Assembly (NCBI RefSeq): GCF_004000255.1
Contig: NZ_RCIQ01000008.1
Coordinates: 62,001-126,000 of the forward strand
Origin: Nioella ostreopsis
GTDB taxonomy: Bacteria; Pseudomonadota; Alphaproteobacteria; Rhodobacterales; Rhodobacteraceae
Reading direction: 5' to 3'
DNA: 64,000 bases
Each line of letters starts with the position of its first letter. Positions within the stretch are counted from its first letter, which is position 1. Positions 26,866 through 35,728 of the stretch are shown piece by piece. Made by a program: the position numbers and the translations under genes. The notes beneath the pieces are model-generated. The model made no database searches. It was not told the DNA's origin and was given only the letters and a program-made list of their open reading frames with translations.

Positions 26866-27217
26866 GAGGGCTCTCCGTTGACTTCGTGCCTGTTCGGACC
26901 CCGAGATAGGCACGATCTGCCGGACAGCCAAGCCCGAAGCACCACTTTCGGTTGAAACATTTCCCGGACAGCACATGGCGGCAGGCAGAAACCCGTCACC
27001 TTCCCCTGGGTGGAGCCTTTTTCTCAATCATTTGAATTCATTCGACAATCACGCCTCCCAACCCAACCGGCCCGCCTCACACCGCGCTGACAACGGGTCA
27101 CGCACGCGTGCTTGACGGGCCTGTGACTGGCCAGTGATCGACCCGGCGACTTACCACTTCCCCATCACCCGCTCGACGGGTGGGACACGGAAAATATCAG
27201 TTTTAGGGAGCTACCCC
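26866..27217. promoter_or_regulatory. Promoter region of the bufferin operon
   Basis: This 352-bp gap has no credible gene. It holds two perfect 10-bp palindromes, GCACGCGTGC (27102-27111) and ACTGGCCAGT (27126-27135), flanking a TTGACG (27112-27117) that could be a -35 element. The second palindrome lies where a spacer/-10 would be, a plausible operator position. No GTAACC-type ECF -35 was seen. The assignments are inferred. Confidence 0.4.
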
Positions 27218-27616
27218 ATGTCGACTCAATTCAAATCACTGGCCCTGATGGGCGCCGTTGCCGCCGCACTGGGCGCAGTCACCACCACCTCCGTTTCGGC
27301 GCAGGCCATGGAAAAGTGCTACGGCGTATCGCTGGCCGGTGAAAACGGCTGCGCCGCTGGTCCCGGCACCACCTGCGCCGGGTCCTCCACCATCGACTAT
27401 CAGGGCAACGCCTGGACGCTGGTCCCCGCCGGCACCTGCGCCGAGATCGAGCTTCCCGACGGCCGCATGGGCGAATCTGAGGCCTCGCTGGAAGCCGACG
27501 GTTATATCGGTCTGGCCCGCGATCTTCCCGATGATCTGGCCGAGGATGTTCTGGCCCAGTACCGCGACGTCTCGATGATGGACGAGATGATGGAAGAAGA
27601 AGAAATGGACAGCTGA
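27218..27616 (+). CDS. bufA1: Bufferin-type RiPP precursor (DUF2282)
   Basis: DUF2282 proteins are now known as bufferins, exported peptides whose Cys residues are modified by an MNIO enzyme to chelate copper. This 132-residue protein has a signal peptide ([20 protein letters not shown]...SAQA) and the family core with four Cys ([27 protein letters not shown]). It is longer than typical because of an acidic tail ending [15 protein letters not shown] with five Met. The start was set at the signal peptide, with TTAGGGAGC upstream. The DUF692, DUF2063 and DoxX partner genes follow directly. Confidence 0.9.
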   Translation: MSTQFKSLALMGAVAAALGAVTTTSVSAQAMEKCYGVSLAGENGCAAGPGTTCAGSSTIDYQGNAWTLVPAGTCAEIELPDGRMGESEASLEADGYIGLARDLPDDLAEDVLAQYRDVSMMDEMMEEEEMDS

Positions 27617-27684
27617 TCGCGCTGACCTTCACCCCCGGTCCCCAGAGGGCCGGGGGGTTCTGCCAAAGACCCAAGGGACACGCC

Positions 27685-28539
27685 ATGTATGACCTCGCGC
27701 AGGATAACCGTCTGCCCCACTTTGCGGGCATCGGCTACAAACCCCAGCATTTCCAATCGCTTATCAGCGCACCCGGCGCGGTCCGCTGGCTGGAGATCCA
27801 TGCCGAAAACTACATGGGCGACGGCGGCCGCCCGCTGGCGCAGCTGCGTGCGCTTGCGGATCGCTTTCCGATCTCGGTCCATGGTGTGGGCCTCTCCATC
27901 GGCGGCGAAGGCCCGCTCGACCCAGACCATCTTGCCCGCCTCAAGCATCTCTGCGACTGGCTGAACCCCGCCAGCTTCTCGGAACATCTCGCCTGGTCCA
28001 CCCATGGCGACACCTACCTGAACGACCTGCTGCCCCTGCCCTATACCGAGGCCACTTTGACCCGCGTCTGCGCCCATATCGACGAGGTGCAGGAGGCTCT
28101 CTCCCGTCCGATGCTGCTGGAAAACCCCTCCACCTATCTCGCCTTCGCCGAGTCCACGATGGATGAAGTCACATTCCTTTCGGAAATCGCAAAGCGCACA
28201 GGCTGCGGGCTGCTGCTCGATGTGAACAACGTCTTTGTCTCTGCCACCAACCAGACCTGGGATCCCGTCGCCTATATCGACGCCTTTCCGCTGGCGCAGG
28301 TGGGGGAGATTCATCTGGGCGGCCATGACGAGGACGAGGATGAGCATGGTGCCCCCCTGCTGATCGACAGCCACGGGCGCGAAGTGGTGGACCCTGTCTG
28401 GGCACTCTATGCCCACACCATCGCCCGCGGCGGCGCCAAGCCCACGCTGATTGAATGGGACAACAACGTGCCGGACTTCCCGGTGCTGGAGGCCGAGGCC
28501 GCCCGCGCCGATGCGATCCTGCAACCGGCACAGGTTTGA
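27685..28539 (+). CDS. bufB: MNIO-family (DUF692) enzyme, bufferin maturase BufB
   Basis: DUF692 enzymes are multinuclear non-heme iron oxygenases (as MbnB) that rebuild peptidyl-Cys into oxazolone, thiooxazole or similar groups. This 284-residue TIM-barrel protein has the expected metal-ligand clusters: [53 protein letters not shown] and IEWDNN. Its substrate is inferred to be the DUF2282 precursor 68 bp upstream. It is followed 4 bp later by the DUF2063 partner, as in other buf operons. Confidence 0.93.
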   Translation: MYDLAQDNRLPHFAGIGYKPQHFQSLISAPGAVRWLEIHAENYMGDGGRPLAQLRALADRFPISVHGVGLSIGGEGPLDPDHLARLKHLCDWLNPASFSEHLAWSTHGDTYLNDLLPLPYTEATLTRVCAHIDEVQEALSRPMLLENPSTYLAFAESTMDEVTFLSEIAKRTGCGLLLDVNNVFVSATNQTWDPVAYIDAFPLAQVGEIHLGGHDEDEDEHGAPLLIDSHGREVVDPVWALYAHTIARGGAKPTLIEWDNNVPDFPVLEAEAARADAILQPAQV

Positions 28540-28543
28540 TCCG

Positions 28544-29287
28544 ATGCAGCAATCCGATTTCACCGCTGCGATCCTCGATCCCAATGCCCCGGTGCCCCCC
28601 GGACTGCTGGACCCGGAAGGCCGCCCAGCGGGCAAACGCTTCAACGTCTATCGCAACAACCTCGCCGCCTCGCTCACTGACGCTCTGGAAACCGGCTTTC
28701 CGGTATTGGCCAGGCTTCTGGGCGCGGACAGCTTCAAGACGCTGTCCCTGATCTTCTCCCGCGCCCATCCCCCCACCAGCCGCGCCCTGTCTCAATATGG
28801 GGCGGCGATGCCCGCGTTTCTGGAAGGATTTGAACCGCTTGCGGCCTATCCTTACCTCGCCGATATCGCCCGGCTGGAACTGGCGATCCGCCGCTCCTAC
28901 CACGCCGCAGATGCGGACCCGCTGAACGCAGCGGGCATGGACCCGGCCACGCTGATGGAACAGACGCCGGTCCTTGCCCCCGCCACGCAGATCGTCGCCT
29001 CGCCCTACCCGATCCACGGCATATGGCGGCGCAATACGCAGCCCGATGCCCCCAAACCGCAGCCCGTGGCCGAAACGGTCATGATCACCCGGCCCGAGTT
29101 CGACCCGATCCCCCATCTGCTGCCCGCAGGCGGCGCGACCTTCGCGGGCGCGCTCGATGGCCGCACGACAATCGCCCTTGCTTTGGAGCGCTCGATAGAG
29201 GCCACACCGGGGATCGACCTCGCGCCGCTTCTGACGCTGTTCCTGACCTCCGGCGCGCTGACATTCCAGAAAGGACCCGACCAATGA
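28544..29287 (+). CDS. bufC: DUF2063 partner protein of the MNIO enzyme (BufC)
   Basis: DUF2063 proteins (labelled putative DNA-binding in databases) act as partners of DUF692 enzymes, probably in precursor recognition. This 247-residue protein shows the N-terminal signature FNVYRNNLAASLTDALETGF (about residues 34-53) and the ALSQYGAAMPAFLEGF segment. It starts 4 bp after bufB and overlaps doxX by ATGA, so translation of the three is coupled. The binding role is family knowledge, not seen in the sequence. Confidence 0.9.
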   Translation: MQQSDFTAAILDPNAPVPPGLLDPEGRPAGKRFNVYRNNLAASLTDALETGFPVLARLLGADSFKTLSLIFSRAHPPTSRALSQYGAAMPAFLEGFEPLAAYPYLADIARLELAIRRSYHAADADPLNAAGMDPATLMEQTPVLAPATQIVASPYPIHGIWRRNTQPDAPKPQPVAETVMITRPEFDPIPHLLPAGGATFAGALDGRTTIALALERSIEATPGIDLAPLLTLFLTSGALTFQKGPDQ

Positions 29288-29853
29288 GGACCCTCGTTTC
29301 CCTGCACAACCGCCTCTTTGCCGCGCTGGAAACCACCCTTGCGCCGATCCTGATGCCGACGCTCGCGCGCTTCGTCTTCGCCGCAACCCTGATGGTCTAT
29401 TACTGGAATTCCGGGATGACCAAGCTGGGTGAGGGCCTCACCGGTCTCTTCCAGCCCAATTTCAACGCCTATGTGCAGATCCTGCCCCGCATGTCAGAGG
29501 CTGTGGGCTATGACGCCAGCCAGCTTGGGGCATTCTGGCGGCTGGTGGTGGTCGCGGGCACCTGGGCCGAGTTCATCCTGCCCGCCCTCATTGTGCTTGG
29601 CCTTTTCACCCGGCTGGCGTCCCTTGGAATGATCGGCTTTGTCCTTGTGCAAAGCTATGTCGATATCGTCGGCCACGGCGTCAGCGCGGATGTGATCGGC
29701 GCGTGGTTCGATGCGGGCTCCGACAGCCTGATCCTCGATCAGCGCACCTTCTGGGTATTCCTGCTGGCCTATATGGTCTTCCGGGGTGCGGGGCCGGTCT
29801 CGGTCGATGCTGCCCTGCGCGCCCGCGCAATGCCTCAGACCAGCGCCGCCTGA
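29284..29853 (+). CDS. DoxX-family membrane protein of the bufferin operon (BufD-like)
   Basis: This 189-residue protein has four or five membrane segments of the DoxX type (FVFAATLMVYYWNSGMTKLGEGL; FWRLVVVAGTWAEFILPALIVLGLFTRL; GMIGFVLVQSYVDIVGHG; FWVFLLAYMVFRG). DoxX proteins commonly close the buf operon and may handle redox or thiol chemistry at the membrane. The ATG overlaps the bufC stop as ATGA. Its last 19 bp overlap the convergent arsC-like gene. Confidence 0.87.
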   Translation: MRTLVSLHNRLFAALETTLAPILMPTLARFVFAATLMVYYWNSGMTKLGEGLTGLFQPNFNAYVQILPRMSEAVGYDASQLGAFWRLVVVAGTWAEFILPALIVLGLFTRLASLGMIGFVLVQSYVDIVGHGVSADVIGAWFDAGSDSLILDQRTFWVFLLAYMVFRGAGPVSVDAALRARAMPQTSAA

Positions 29854-30161
29854 ACCTCCTTGCCCCAGCCCAGGTAGAGCGTCCCGTCCTCCGCCCGGAT
29901 CACGGGGCGCTTCATCAGGGCGGGGTGCGCGGCCAGCAGATCGGCGGGCGCGCCCTTGCGCTCCTCCTCCGACAGGCCCCGCCATGTGGTCGACCTTGTG
30001 TTCACCAGCGCATCCCCGAACGCAGCCAGAAACGCCGCCAGCTGATCCGCCCCCAAAGGCTCCGCCCGCACATCCACGAAGCGCACCGGACGCCCCGCCG
30101 CCTCCAGCGTTTTCAGCGCTTTTCGGCAGGTATCGCAGGTCTTCAGCCCATAAAGCTCCAT
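29835..30161 (-). CDS. ArsC/Spx-family thiol protein
   Basis: This 108-residue ArsC/Spx-fold protein carries the CxxC motif in MELYGLKTCDTCRKAL (Cys9, Cys12) and the later PADLLAAHPALMKRPVI strand with the usual RP segment. It may be an arsenate reductase-like oxidoreductase or Spx-like regulator; the family cannot be split further by eye. ATG at 30161 was chosen because AAGGAGG lies 5 nt upstream; the ATG at 30176 lies inside or upstream of that site. It converges on the DoxX gene with a 19-bp overlap. Confidence 0.85.
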   Translation of the reverse strand: MELYGLKTCDTCRKALKTLEAAGRPVRFVDVRAEPLGADQLAAFLAAFGDALVNTRSTTWRGLSEEERKGAPADLLAAHPALMKRPVIRAEDGTLYLGWGKEVQAALV

Positions 30162-30373
30162 TTCACCCTCCTTCATGTGCAGCCCCATGACATTCCCATG
30201 ACAGCCGCACGAAAATTCTTGCGTTTTTCTGAAATCACCTCATCTTTTCTGCCGTGACAACAGGTTTTCGCTGTCCCGCTCTCTCAAGGACGTCAGACAG
30301 GGGGTGTCTGTCGGCACCGCGCCGCCGCATCTCGTGGGTGGCACCAAGGAAGACTTGAGAAGGAATAACGGAC

Positions 30374-30580
30374 ATGCCCACTGGCACCGTAAAATGGTTC
30401 AACACCACCAAAGGTTATGGCTTCATCGCGCCCGACGACGGCGGCAAGGATGTGTTTGTGCACATCTCGGCCGTGGAACGATCGGGACTGACCGGCCTCG
30501 CCGATAACGAGAAAATCGGCTACGAGCTGCGCGAAGGCCGCGACGGCCGCGCCTCGGCGGTGGAGCTGCAAAAGCTCTGA
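30374..30580 (+). CDS. Cold-shock domain protein (CspA family)
   Basis: This 68-residue single cold-shock domain protein has RNP1-like KGYGFIAPDD and RNP2-like DVFVHISAV motifs. It binds single-stranded RNA/DNA as an RNA chaperone. The N-terminus is MPTGTVKWFNTTKGYGF. The upstream region, free of genes back to 30161, allows a long 5' leader such as those that make Csp mRNA cold-responsive, but that was not demonstrated. A strong terminator follows. Confidence 0.95.
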   Translation: MPTGTVKWFNTTKGYGFIAPDDGGKDVFVHISAVERSGLTGLADNEKIGYELREGRDGRASAVELQKL

Positions 30581-30607
30581 ACCATCCGGTGATCCGGAAA
30601 ACGAAAG

Positions 30608-30641
30608 ACGCCGCGAGGGGGACACCGCTCGCGGCGTTTTT
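30608..30641 (+). terminator. Terminator of the cold-shock gene
   Basis: ACGCCGCGAG (30608-30617) pairs perfectly with CTCGCGGCGT (30628-30637), 10-nt loop, followed by TTTT (five T with the stem end). It lies 28 bp after the stop. Confidence 0.9.
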
Positions 30642-30974
30642 CATGGGGCGGCGAAAGCGGGTTCACGCCCCGAAAACAGAGCGGTGCGATGCGCACGCCC
30701 CCTGTGCACTCTCCACACACCGGTTTGGTGGGTTTCTGCTGGGCCAGACTGGATCTGATCTGACGAAGCTGTTCGGTCCGAACGCCCAAGGCGTGCTGGC
30801 GTGAAAGAGCTAGCTATGCCAAAAATTGCTTGCTACACCTTTTGGTACCCGAAGAATTGGTACCCTAAAGAGGGGTGCAGAAAGGGATGCTTGGCACGAG
30901 CTGACGGGGCTGGTGCAGGGGCAGTTTGACCGCCGGCATCTATTGCAGGGTGGATCCGTTTCAGGAGACTTGAT
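30642..30974. other. Gene-free region with GGTACCC direct repeat
   Basis: About 330 bp with no credible gene. It is more AT-rich at 30800-30870 than its surroundings and contains TTGGTACCC twice (30842-30850 and 30857-30865), 15 bp apart. The repeats could be a binding site upstream of the secreted-protein gene at 30975. Nothing else recognisable was seen. Confidence 0.4.
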
Positions 30975-31376
30975 ATGAAACACTTCACGATTGCCGCTTG
31001 TGCGGCTGTGCTACTGCTTGTCGGCGCGTCCGACGCCTCGGCGTTTACAAGAGGCGAACTGATCCTGTTCCCCTGTGCATCAGACGGGCGCCGCTCGGAT
31101 TTTCAGGAGGGCTACTACTGCCCCGGCTTTTTCATTTCCGACAATGGCAGCCGGACGACGATCGATGTCACCATGCAATCCGACCATGGCTATGCCCAAT
31201 CGTCAGAGGTTCGCGCCTATAACTGGGGGATCGGGACCGAAGTGACCTGCGCCGGGATCAGCGGGGCGATTACCGCGATCAATCCCGACTTTGCGACGCG
31301 GATCAGCCTGCGCAGCAGTTCGGGCGTGGAATTGAGCAACGTTTTTCTGTCCCAATGCGCGGCCTGGGCCCCCTGA
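30975..31376 (+). CDS. Small secreted hypothetical protein with four Cys
   Basis: This 133-residue protein has a signal peptide (MKHFTIAACAAVLLLVGASDASA) and a mature domain of ~110 residues with four Cys (FPCAS, YYCPG, VTCAG, SQCAAW) likely forming two disulfides, and beta-rich sequence (FFISDNGSRTTIDVTM). I do not recognise the family. AGGAGA lies upstream of the ATG. It is probably monocistronic, with a weak hairpin (GATCAGG/CCTGATC, 31393-31412) after the stop. Confidence 0.7.
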   Translation: MKHFTIAACAAVLLLVGASDASAFTRGELILFPCASDGRRSDFQEGYYCPGFFISDNGSRTTIDVTMQSDHGYAQSSEVRAYNWGIGTEVTCAGISGAITAINPDFATRISLRSSSGVELSNVFLSQCAAWAP

Positions 31377-31642
31377 GGGCATGATGCCGTCCGATCAGGT
31401 GGTGGCCTGATCCGACGCGCCACCGCTGATGGAACGGCCTATTCGTCGCGGGCGAATTCGCCCCTTTGGTTGTTGCGTTTCCCCATCCACACACCATATC
31501 CCCCATTAACCGGCTCTGGGGAGGGGCAAACGCGGCCAGCGCGCCTTGCGCTTCTCCTTTTGCGCCAGTAACGTGCCGCCGATTTCGCGGGGGCAAGAGA
31601 CCCAGAACAGGCCCCGCGCCACGGAACAAAAAGGACGCCCCC
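31377..31642. other. Gap holding the yajC-secDF promoter region
   Basis: This 266-bp gap has no gene. It holds a GATCAGG/CCTGATC inverted repeat at 31393-31412, without a T-run, and presumably the yajC promoter. No clear -35/-10 pair was identified. Confidence 0.35.
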
Positions 31643-31924
31643 ATGGAAGGTATCGCCGGGTTCATCCCGCTCATTCTGATCTTCGTGATCATGTATTTCC
31701 TCATGATCCGCCCGCAGCAGCAGCAGCGCAAGGCCCATGAGGCGATGATCGCTGCCCTTCGCCGGGGCGATCAGGTGATCACCTCGGGCGGCTTCATCGG
31801 CAAGATCACCAAGGTCAAGGATGATGAAGAGGTCGAGATCGAACTGGCCGACAACGTCAAGGTCCGTGTCGTGCGCAGCACCATCGCGCGCGTCGTGAAC
31901 AAGACCGAACCCGCAAGCGAATAA
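31643..31924 (+). CDS. yajC: Sec translocon accessory protein YajC
   Basis: YajC is a small membrane protein associated with SecDF. The 93-residue protein has one membrane segment (FIPLILIFVIMYFLMIRPQQQQ) with the conserved IRPQQQQRK junction, and the GDQVITSGGFIGKITKVKDD soluble domain. The start MEGIAGF was preferred to the upstream in-frame codon because the family begins about here. It is followed after 20 bp by secD. Confidence 0.95.
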   Translation: MEGIAGFIPLILIFVIMYFLMIRPQQQQRKAHEAMIAALRRGDQVITSGGFIGKITKVKDDEEVEIELADNVKVRVVRSTIARVVNKTEPASE

Positions 31925-31944
31925 TCAGACCTGAAGGCGCGACG

Positions 31945-33609
31945 ATGCTCAATATCCCCCTCTGGAACCGGGTTCTGATCTGGGGCCTCGTCGCCCTCGG
32001 GCTCGCGTTTGCGATGCCCAATCTGTTCTACCCCCGGGTGGAACGCCATAACGACGCCGCTGCCGCCATCGAGGCCGGCACCGCGACCGAGGACGAGGTG
32101 GCCGAGGATCTGTCGGGCTGGCCCGGCTACCTGCCCTCGACCCTTGTCAACCTCGGGCTCGACCTGCGCGGCGGCGCGCATCTGCTGGCCGAGGTTCAGG
32201 TCGAAGATGTCTATGCCACGCGGATGGACGGGCTGTGGCCGCAGGTCCGCGATGCGTTGCGCGACGAACGTGACACGGTCGGCACGATCCGCCGGCAGGC
32301 CTCTCCCGCCGATGAGCTGCATGTGCGGATTTCCCAGCCCGATGGCATGACCGCCGCGCTCGCGGCCGTCCGCGCGCTGTCGCAGCCGGTCAGCAGCGTC
32401 ACCGCTGTTGGCGCCATGACGCTGGACATCCGGGCCGAGGGCGACACGATCATCGTGACCCTGTCCGAGGCCGAACGCGCTGCCACCGACGACCGCACCA
32501 TGCGCCAGTCGATCGAGATCGTGCGCCGCCGCGTCGACGAGGTCGGCACCCGCGAACCCACGATCCAGCGCCAGGGCGACCGCCGCATCCTGATCCAGGT
32601 GCCCGGCATTGGCAGCGCCGAAGAGCTCAAGCGCCTGATCGGCACCACCGCGCAACTGACCTTCCACCCGGTTACCGGGCGCGGCGGCGGCAGCGACGTG
32701 GAGGCCGGTGCGCGCGAGATCGTGTTGCCGGACGTGGCGGATGAGAGCCTGCTCTACCGGCTGGAACAATCGCCGGTGCTGTCGGGCGAGGATCTGACGG
32801 ATGCACAGCCCGCCTTCGACCAGAACGGGCAGCCGGTCGTCACCTTCCGCCTGAATACCGCCGGGGCGCGGACCTTCTGCGACTACAGCCAGAACAACGT
32901 CGGCGCGCCCTTTGCCATCGTGCTCGATGAACAGGTACTGTCCGCCCCGACGATCCGCGAGGCGATCTGCGGCGGGTCCGGCCAGATCAGCGGCAACTTC
33001 ACCGTCGAAGGCTCGACCGAACTGGCGGTTCTGCTGCGCGCAGGGGCCCTGCCCGCCGAAATGACCTTCCTCGAAGAACGCACCATCGGCCCGGAACTGG
33101 GCGCCGACAGCATCGCGGCGGGCGAAGTGGCGGCCGTAGTCGCGGGCATCGCCGTGCTGATCTTCATGATCGGAAGCTACGGATTGTTCGGGGTGTTCGC
33201 CAATATCGCGCTGATCATCAATGTGGGTCTCATCTTCGGGCTGCTCTCGGCCATCGGGGCCACGCTGACCCTGCCGGGCATCGCCGGGATCGTGCTGACC
33301 ATCGGGATGGCGGTGGATGCCAATGTTCTGATCTTCGAGCGTATCCGAGAGGAACTGAAGACCGCCAAGGGACCTGCCCGCGCCATCGAGCTCGGCTATG
33401 AGAAGGCCCGCTCGGCGATCTATGACGCCAATATCACCACCTTCATCACGGCGGTAATCCTCTATGTCATGGGCTCCGGGCCGGTGCGCGGCTTCGCGAT
33501 CACGCTCGGGCTCGGGATCATCACGTCGGTCTTTACGGCCATTTACGTCACCCGGTTGTTGATCCTGCTCTGGTTCGAACGCCGCCGCCCCAAGAAGATC
33601 GAGGTGTAA
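31945..33609 (+). CDS. secD: Protein translocase subunit SecD
   Basis: SecD with SecF uses proton flow to pull exported proteins through SecYEG. The 554-residue protein has an N-terminal membrane segment, the conserved LGLDLRGGAHLL motif, the P1 head domain (residues ~100-330) and five C-terminal membrane segments with the GMAVDANVLIFERIREEL motif of RND-type proteins. secF follows 4 bp after its stop. Confidence 0.96.
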   Translation: MLNIPLWNRVLIWGLVALGLAFAMPNLFYPRVERHNDAAAAIEAGTATEDEVAEDLSGWPGYLPSTLVNLGLDLRGGAHLLAEVQVEDVYATRMDGLWPQVRDALRDERDTVGTIRRQASPADELHVRISQPDGMTAALAAVRALSQPVSSVTAVGAMTLDIRAEGDTIIVTLSEAERAATDDRTMRQSIEIVRRRVDEVGTREPTIQRQGDRRILIQVPGIGSAEELKRLIGTTAQLTFHPVTGRGGGSDVEAGAREIVLPDVADESLLYRLEQSPVLSGEDLTDAQPAFDQNGQPVVTFRLNTAGARTFCDYSQNNVGAPFAIVLDEQVLSAPTIREAICGGSGQISGNFTVEGSTELAVLLRAGALPAEMTFLEERTIGPELGADSIAAGEVAAVVAGIAVLIFMIGSYGLFGVFANIALIINVGLIFGLLSAIGATLTLPGIAGIVLTIGMAVDANVLIFERIREELKTAKGPARAIELGYEKARSAIYDANITTFITAVILYVMGSGPVRGFAITLGLGIITSVFTAIYVTRLLILLWFERRRPKKIEV

Positions 33610-33613
33610 TCCG

Positions 33614-34585
33614 ATGCGTCTGAAGCTTGTACCCTCCGAAACCAATTGGGATTTCTTCCGGCTGAGCAGCGTTGCGCTGGCGGCGTCGGGGCTGGCCGTT
33701 GTGGCCTCGATCGTGCTGTTCTTCGTCATCGGCCTGAATTTCGGCATTGATTTCCGGGGCGGCACCACGATCCGCACCGAGGCCCATTCCGAGGTGGATG
33801 TGGCGGCCTATCGCCAGGCGCTTCAGGGGCTGGACCTTGGCGACATCTCGATCACCGAGGTGTTCGACCCTACCTTTGCGTCAGACGAACATGTGACCCT
33901 GGTCAATGTGCAGGCACAGGACGGGCAGGAATCGGTCAGCGCCGAGACGATCGCCGCCATTGAAGCGGTGTTGCAGGAGGTTGATCCGACCATCACCTTC
34001 CCCTCGGTCGAAAGCGTCGGCCCGACCGTGTCCGGTGAGCTGGTGCAAACCGCGATCATCGCGGTGACCCTCGCCATCGCGGCGGTGCTGATCTATATCT
34101 GGCTGCGCTTCGAATGGCAGTTCTCGCTTGGCGCCGTGGCGGCTCTCATCCATGACGTGACGCTCACCATCGGCATCTTCTGCCTTCTGCAAATCCGCTT
34201 CGACCTGGCCATCATCGCGGCGCTTCTGACCATCGTGGGCTATTCCCTGAACGACACCGTGATCGTCTTCGACCGGGTGCGGGAAAACCTGCGCAAGTTC
34301 AAGAAACGTCCGCTGAAAGAGGTGTTGAACCTGTCCATCAACGATACGCTGAGCCGTACGGTCATGACCTCCTTCACCACGCTGATCGCACTGATCGCGC
34401 TGTTCGTGCTGGGGGGCGACGTGATCCGTGGCTTCGTCTTCGCGATGATCTGGGGCATCGTGGTGGGCACCTACAGCTCGGTCTTCGTGGCCTCGGCCAT
34501 CCTGCTGCGCCTCGGGGTGACGCGGGACTGGACCAAGACCGATGGCGGCGCGGGCGGCACCCAGTTCGCCAATATCGATGCCTGA
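33614..34585 (+). CDS. secF: Protein translocase subunit SecF
   Basis: This 323-residue partner of SecD has the IDFRGGTTIRTE motif near the first membrane segment and VGYSLNDTVIVFDRVRENLR in the fourth, plus six membrane segments. It completes the SecDF proton-driven motor. Its last 8 bp overlap the start of the TauE/SafE-like gene, which suggests translational coupling. Confidence 0.96.
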   Translation: MRLKLVPSETNWDFFRLSSVALAASGLAVVASIVLFFVIGLNFGIDFRGGTTIRTEAHSEVDVAAYRQALQGLDLGDISITEVFDPTFASDEHVTLVNVQAQDGQESVSAETIAAIEAVLQEVDPTITFPSVESVGPTVSGELVQTAIIAVTLAIAAVLIYIWLRFEWQFSLGAVAALIHDVTLTIGIFCLLQIRFDLAIIAALLTIVGYSLNDTVIVFDRVRENLRKFKKRPLKEVLNLSINDTLSRTVMTSFTTLIALIALFVLGGDVIRGFVFAMIWGIVVGTYSSVFVASAILLRLGVTRDWTKTDGGAGGTQFANIDA

Positions 34586-35330
34586 TATCCTGGCCACGGC
34601 CCTGGCGACGCCGGGGCTGGTCTGGCTATTGCTGACCATCTCTGCCGCCGGGATCGTGCGCGGTTTTACCGGATTTGGGACGGCGCTGATCTTCGTGCCG
34701 GTGGCAGGGATCTTTCTTGAACCGCAGATCGTCATCGCGCTGATCACGCTGACCGGCGTCGCCAGCACGGCGGCACTTCTGCCGCGCGCCTGGGGCCAGG
34801 CCGATCGGCGCGAGGTGGGTACGATGGGGCTGGCGGCACTGGTGACCGTGCCGCTTGGACTGTGGCTGCTGACGCTTCTGGACCGCGATACGGTGCGCTG
34901 GATCGTGGCCGGTGTGGCGCTGGTGACCCTGACCGCCCTGATCGCGGGCTGGCGCTATCGCGGCAAGGTGGCGGTGCCGGGCCTTCTGGGCATCGGCGCG
35001 GCGGCCGGAGGCATCGGCGGGCTGACCGGGCTGACGGGGCCTGCGGTGATCCTGTTCTACCTTGCCGGGCAAAGCGGCGTCGCCTCGGTGCGCGCCAACA
35101 CGATCCTGTTTCTGGCGATGCTCGACGTGGTGGTGGTGGGCAACCTGCTGCTGCGCGGATCCGTGGGGCTTGGCGTCATGATACTGGCGCTGATCCTGTC
35201 CCTGCCCTATTTCCTGACCTCGCTCATGGGGCAGGCACTGTTTGATCCCCGCCACGAGACGCTGTATCGAGGGGCCGCCTACGGGGTGATCGGGCTGGCG
35301 CTGGTCACCGGACTGCCGATCTGGGAATAG
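34578..35330 (+). CDS. TauE/SafE (TSUP) family membrane permease
   Basis: This 250-residue protein has seven or eight hydrophobic segments and the TSUP-family double repeat, with FTGFGTALIFVPVAGIFLEP near the N-terminus and IGGLTGLTGPAVILFYLAGQ in the second half. TSUP proteins export sulfite, sulfoacetate or similar organosulfur anions; the substrate here is unknown. The start MPDILATAL overlaps the secF end by 8 bp, and the next gene starts 2 bp after its stop. Confidence 0.87.
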   Translation: MPDILATALATPGLVWLLLTISAAGIVRGFTGFGTALIFVPVAGIFLEPQIVIALITLTGVASTAALLPRAWGQADRREVGTMGLAALVTVPLGLWLLTLLDRDTVRWIVAGVALVTLTALIAGWRYRGKVAVPGLLGIGAAAGGIGGLTGLTGPAVILFYLAGQSGVASVRANTILFLAMLDVVVVGNLLLRGSVGLGVMILALILSLPYFLTSLMGQALFDPRHETLYRGAAYGVIGLALVTGLPIWE

Positions 35331-35332
35331 GG

Positions 35333-35695
35333 ATGACCGCAATGCGCATGAACGAAATCAGCTTTGGCGAGGCGCGGCCGGTGGATGGCTATGGGCCGGG
35401 GTTCTTCCGCGTCGGCGGCGAGGTGTTCGAGGGGCCGGTTCTGTGCCTGCCCGACGGGGTGCGCGCCTGGGGCGGGCTGGAGGATGCGGGCGCGCTGGTG
35501 GCGCTGGCCGGGGCGCTTGATGTGCTGCTGATCGGGACCGGGGCCGATATGGCCCCCCTGCCCGCCGATCTGCGCCGCGTGCTGGAGGCGGCCGATCTGC
35601 CGCTGGAGCCGATGGGATCGCCCTCCGCCGCGCGCACCTATAACGTGTTGCTGGCCGAGGGCCGCCGTGTCGGGGCGGCATTGCTGCCGGTCTGA
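35333..35695 (+). CDS. Mth938-like domain protein (DUF498/NDUFAF3 family)
   Basis: This 120-residue protein belongs to the Mth938/DUF498 family (NDUFAF3-like). Family features are the FRVGGEVFEGPVL strand, VLLIGTGADM and the PMGSPSAARTYNVLLAEGRRV region. NDUFAF3 assists complex I assembly in mitochondria; a bacterial role is not settled. The start at 35333 is 2 bp after the TSUP stop. ATGs at 35342 and 35348 are alternatives; 35342 has AGGGA with better spacing. Confidence 0.85.
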   Translation: MTAMRMNEISFGEARPVDGYGPGFFRVGGEVFEGPVLCLPDGVRAWGGLEDAGALVALAGALDVLLIGTGADMAPLPADLRRVLEAADLPLEPMGSPSAARTYNVLLAEGRRVGAALLPV

Positions 35696-35728
35696 GATCT
35701 TTCGCCGCGCGCTTGCAACAGCGGTTCC

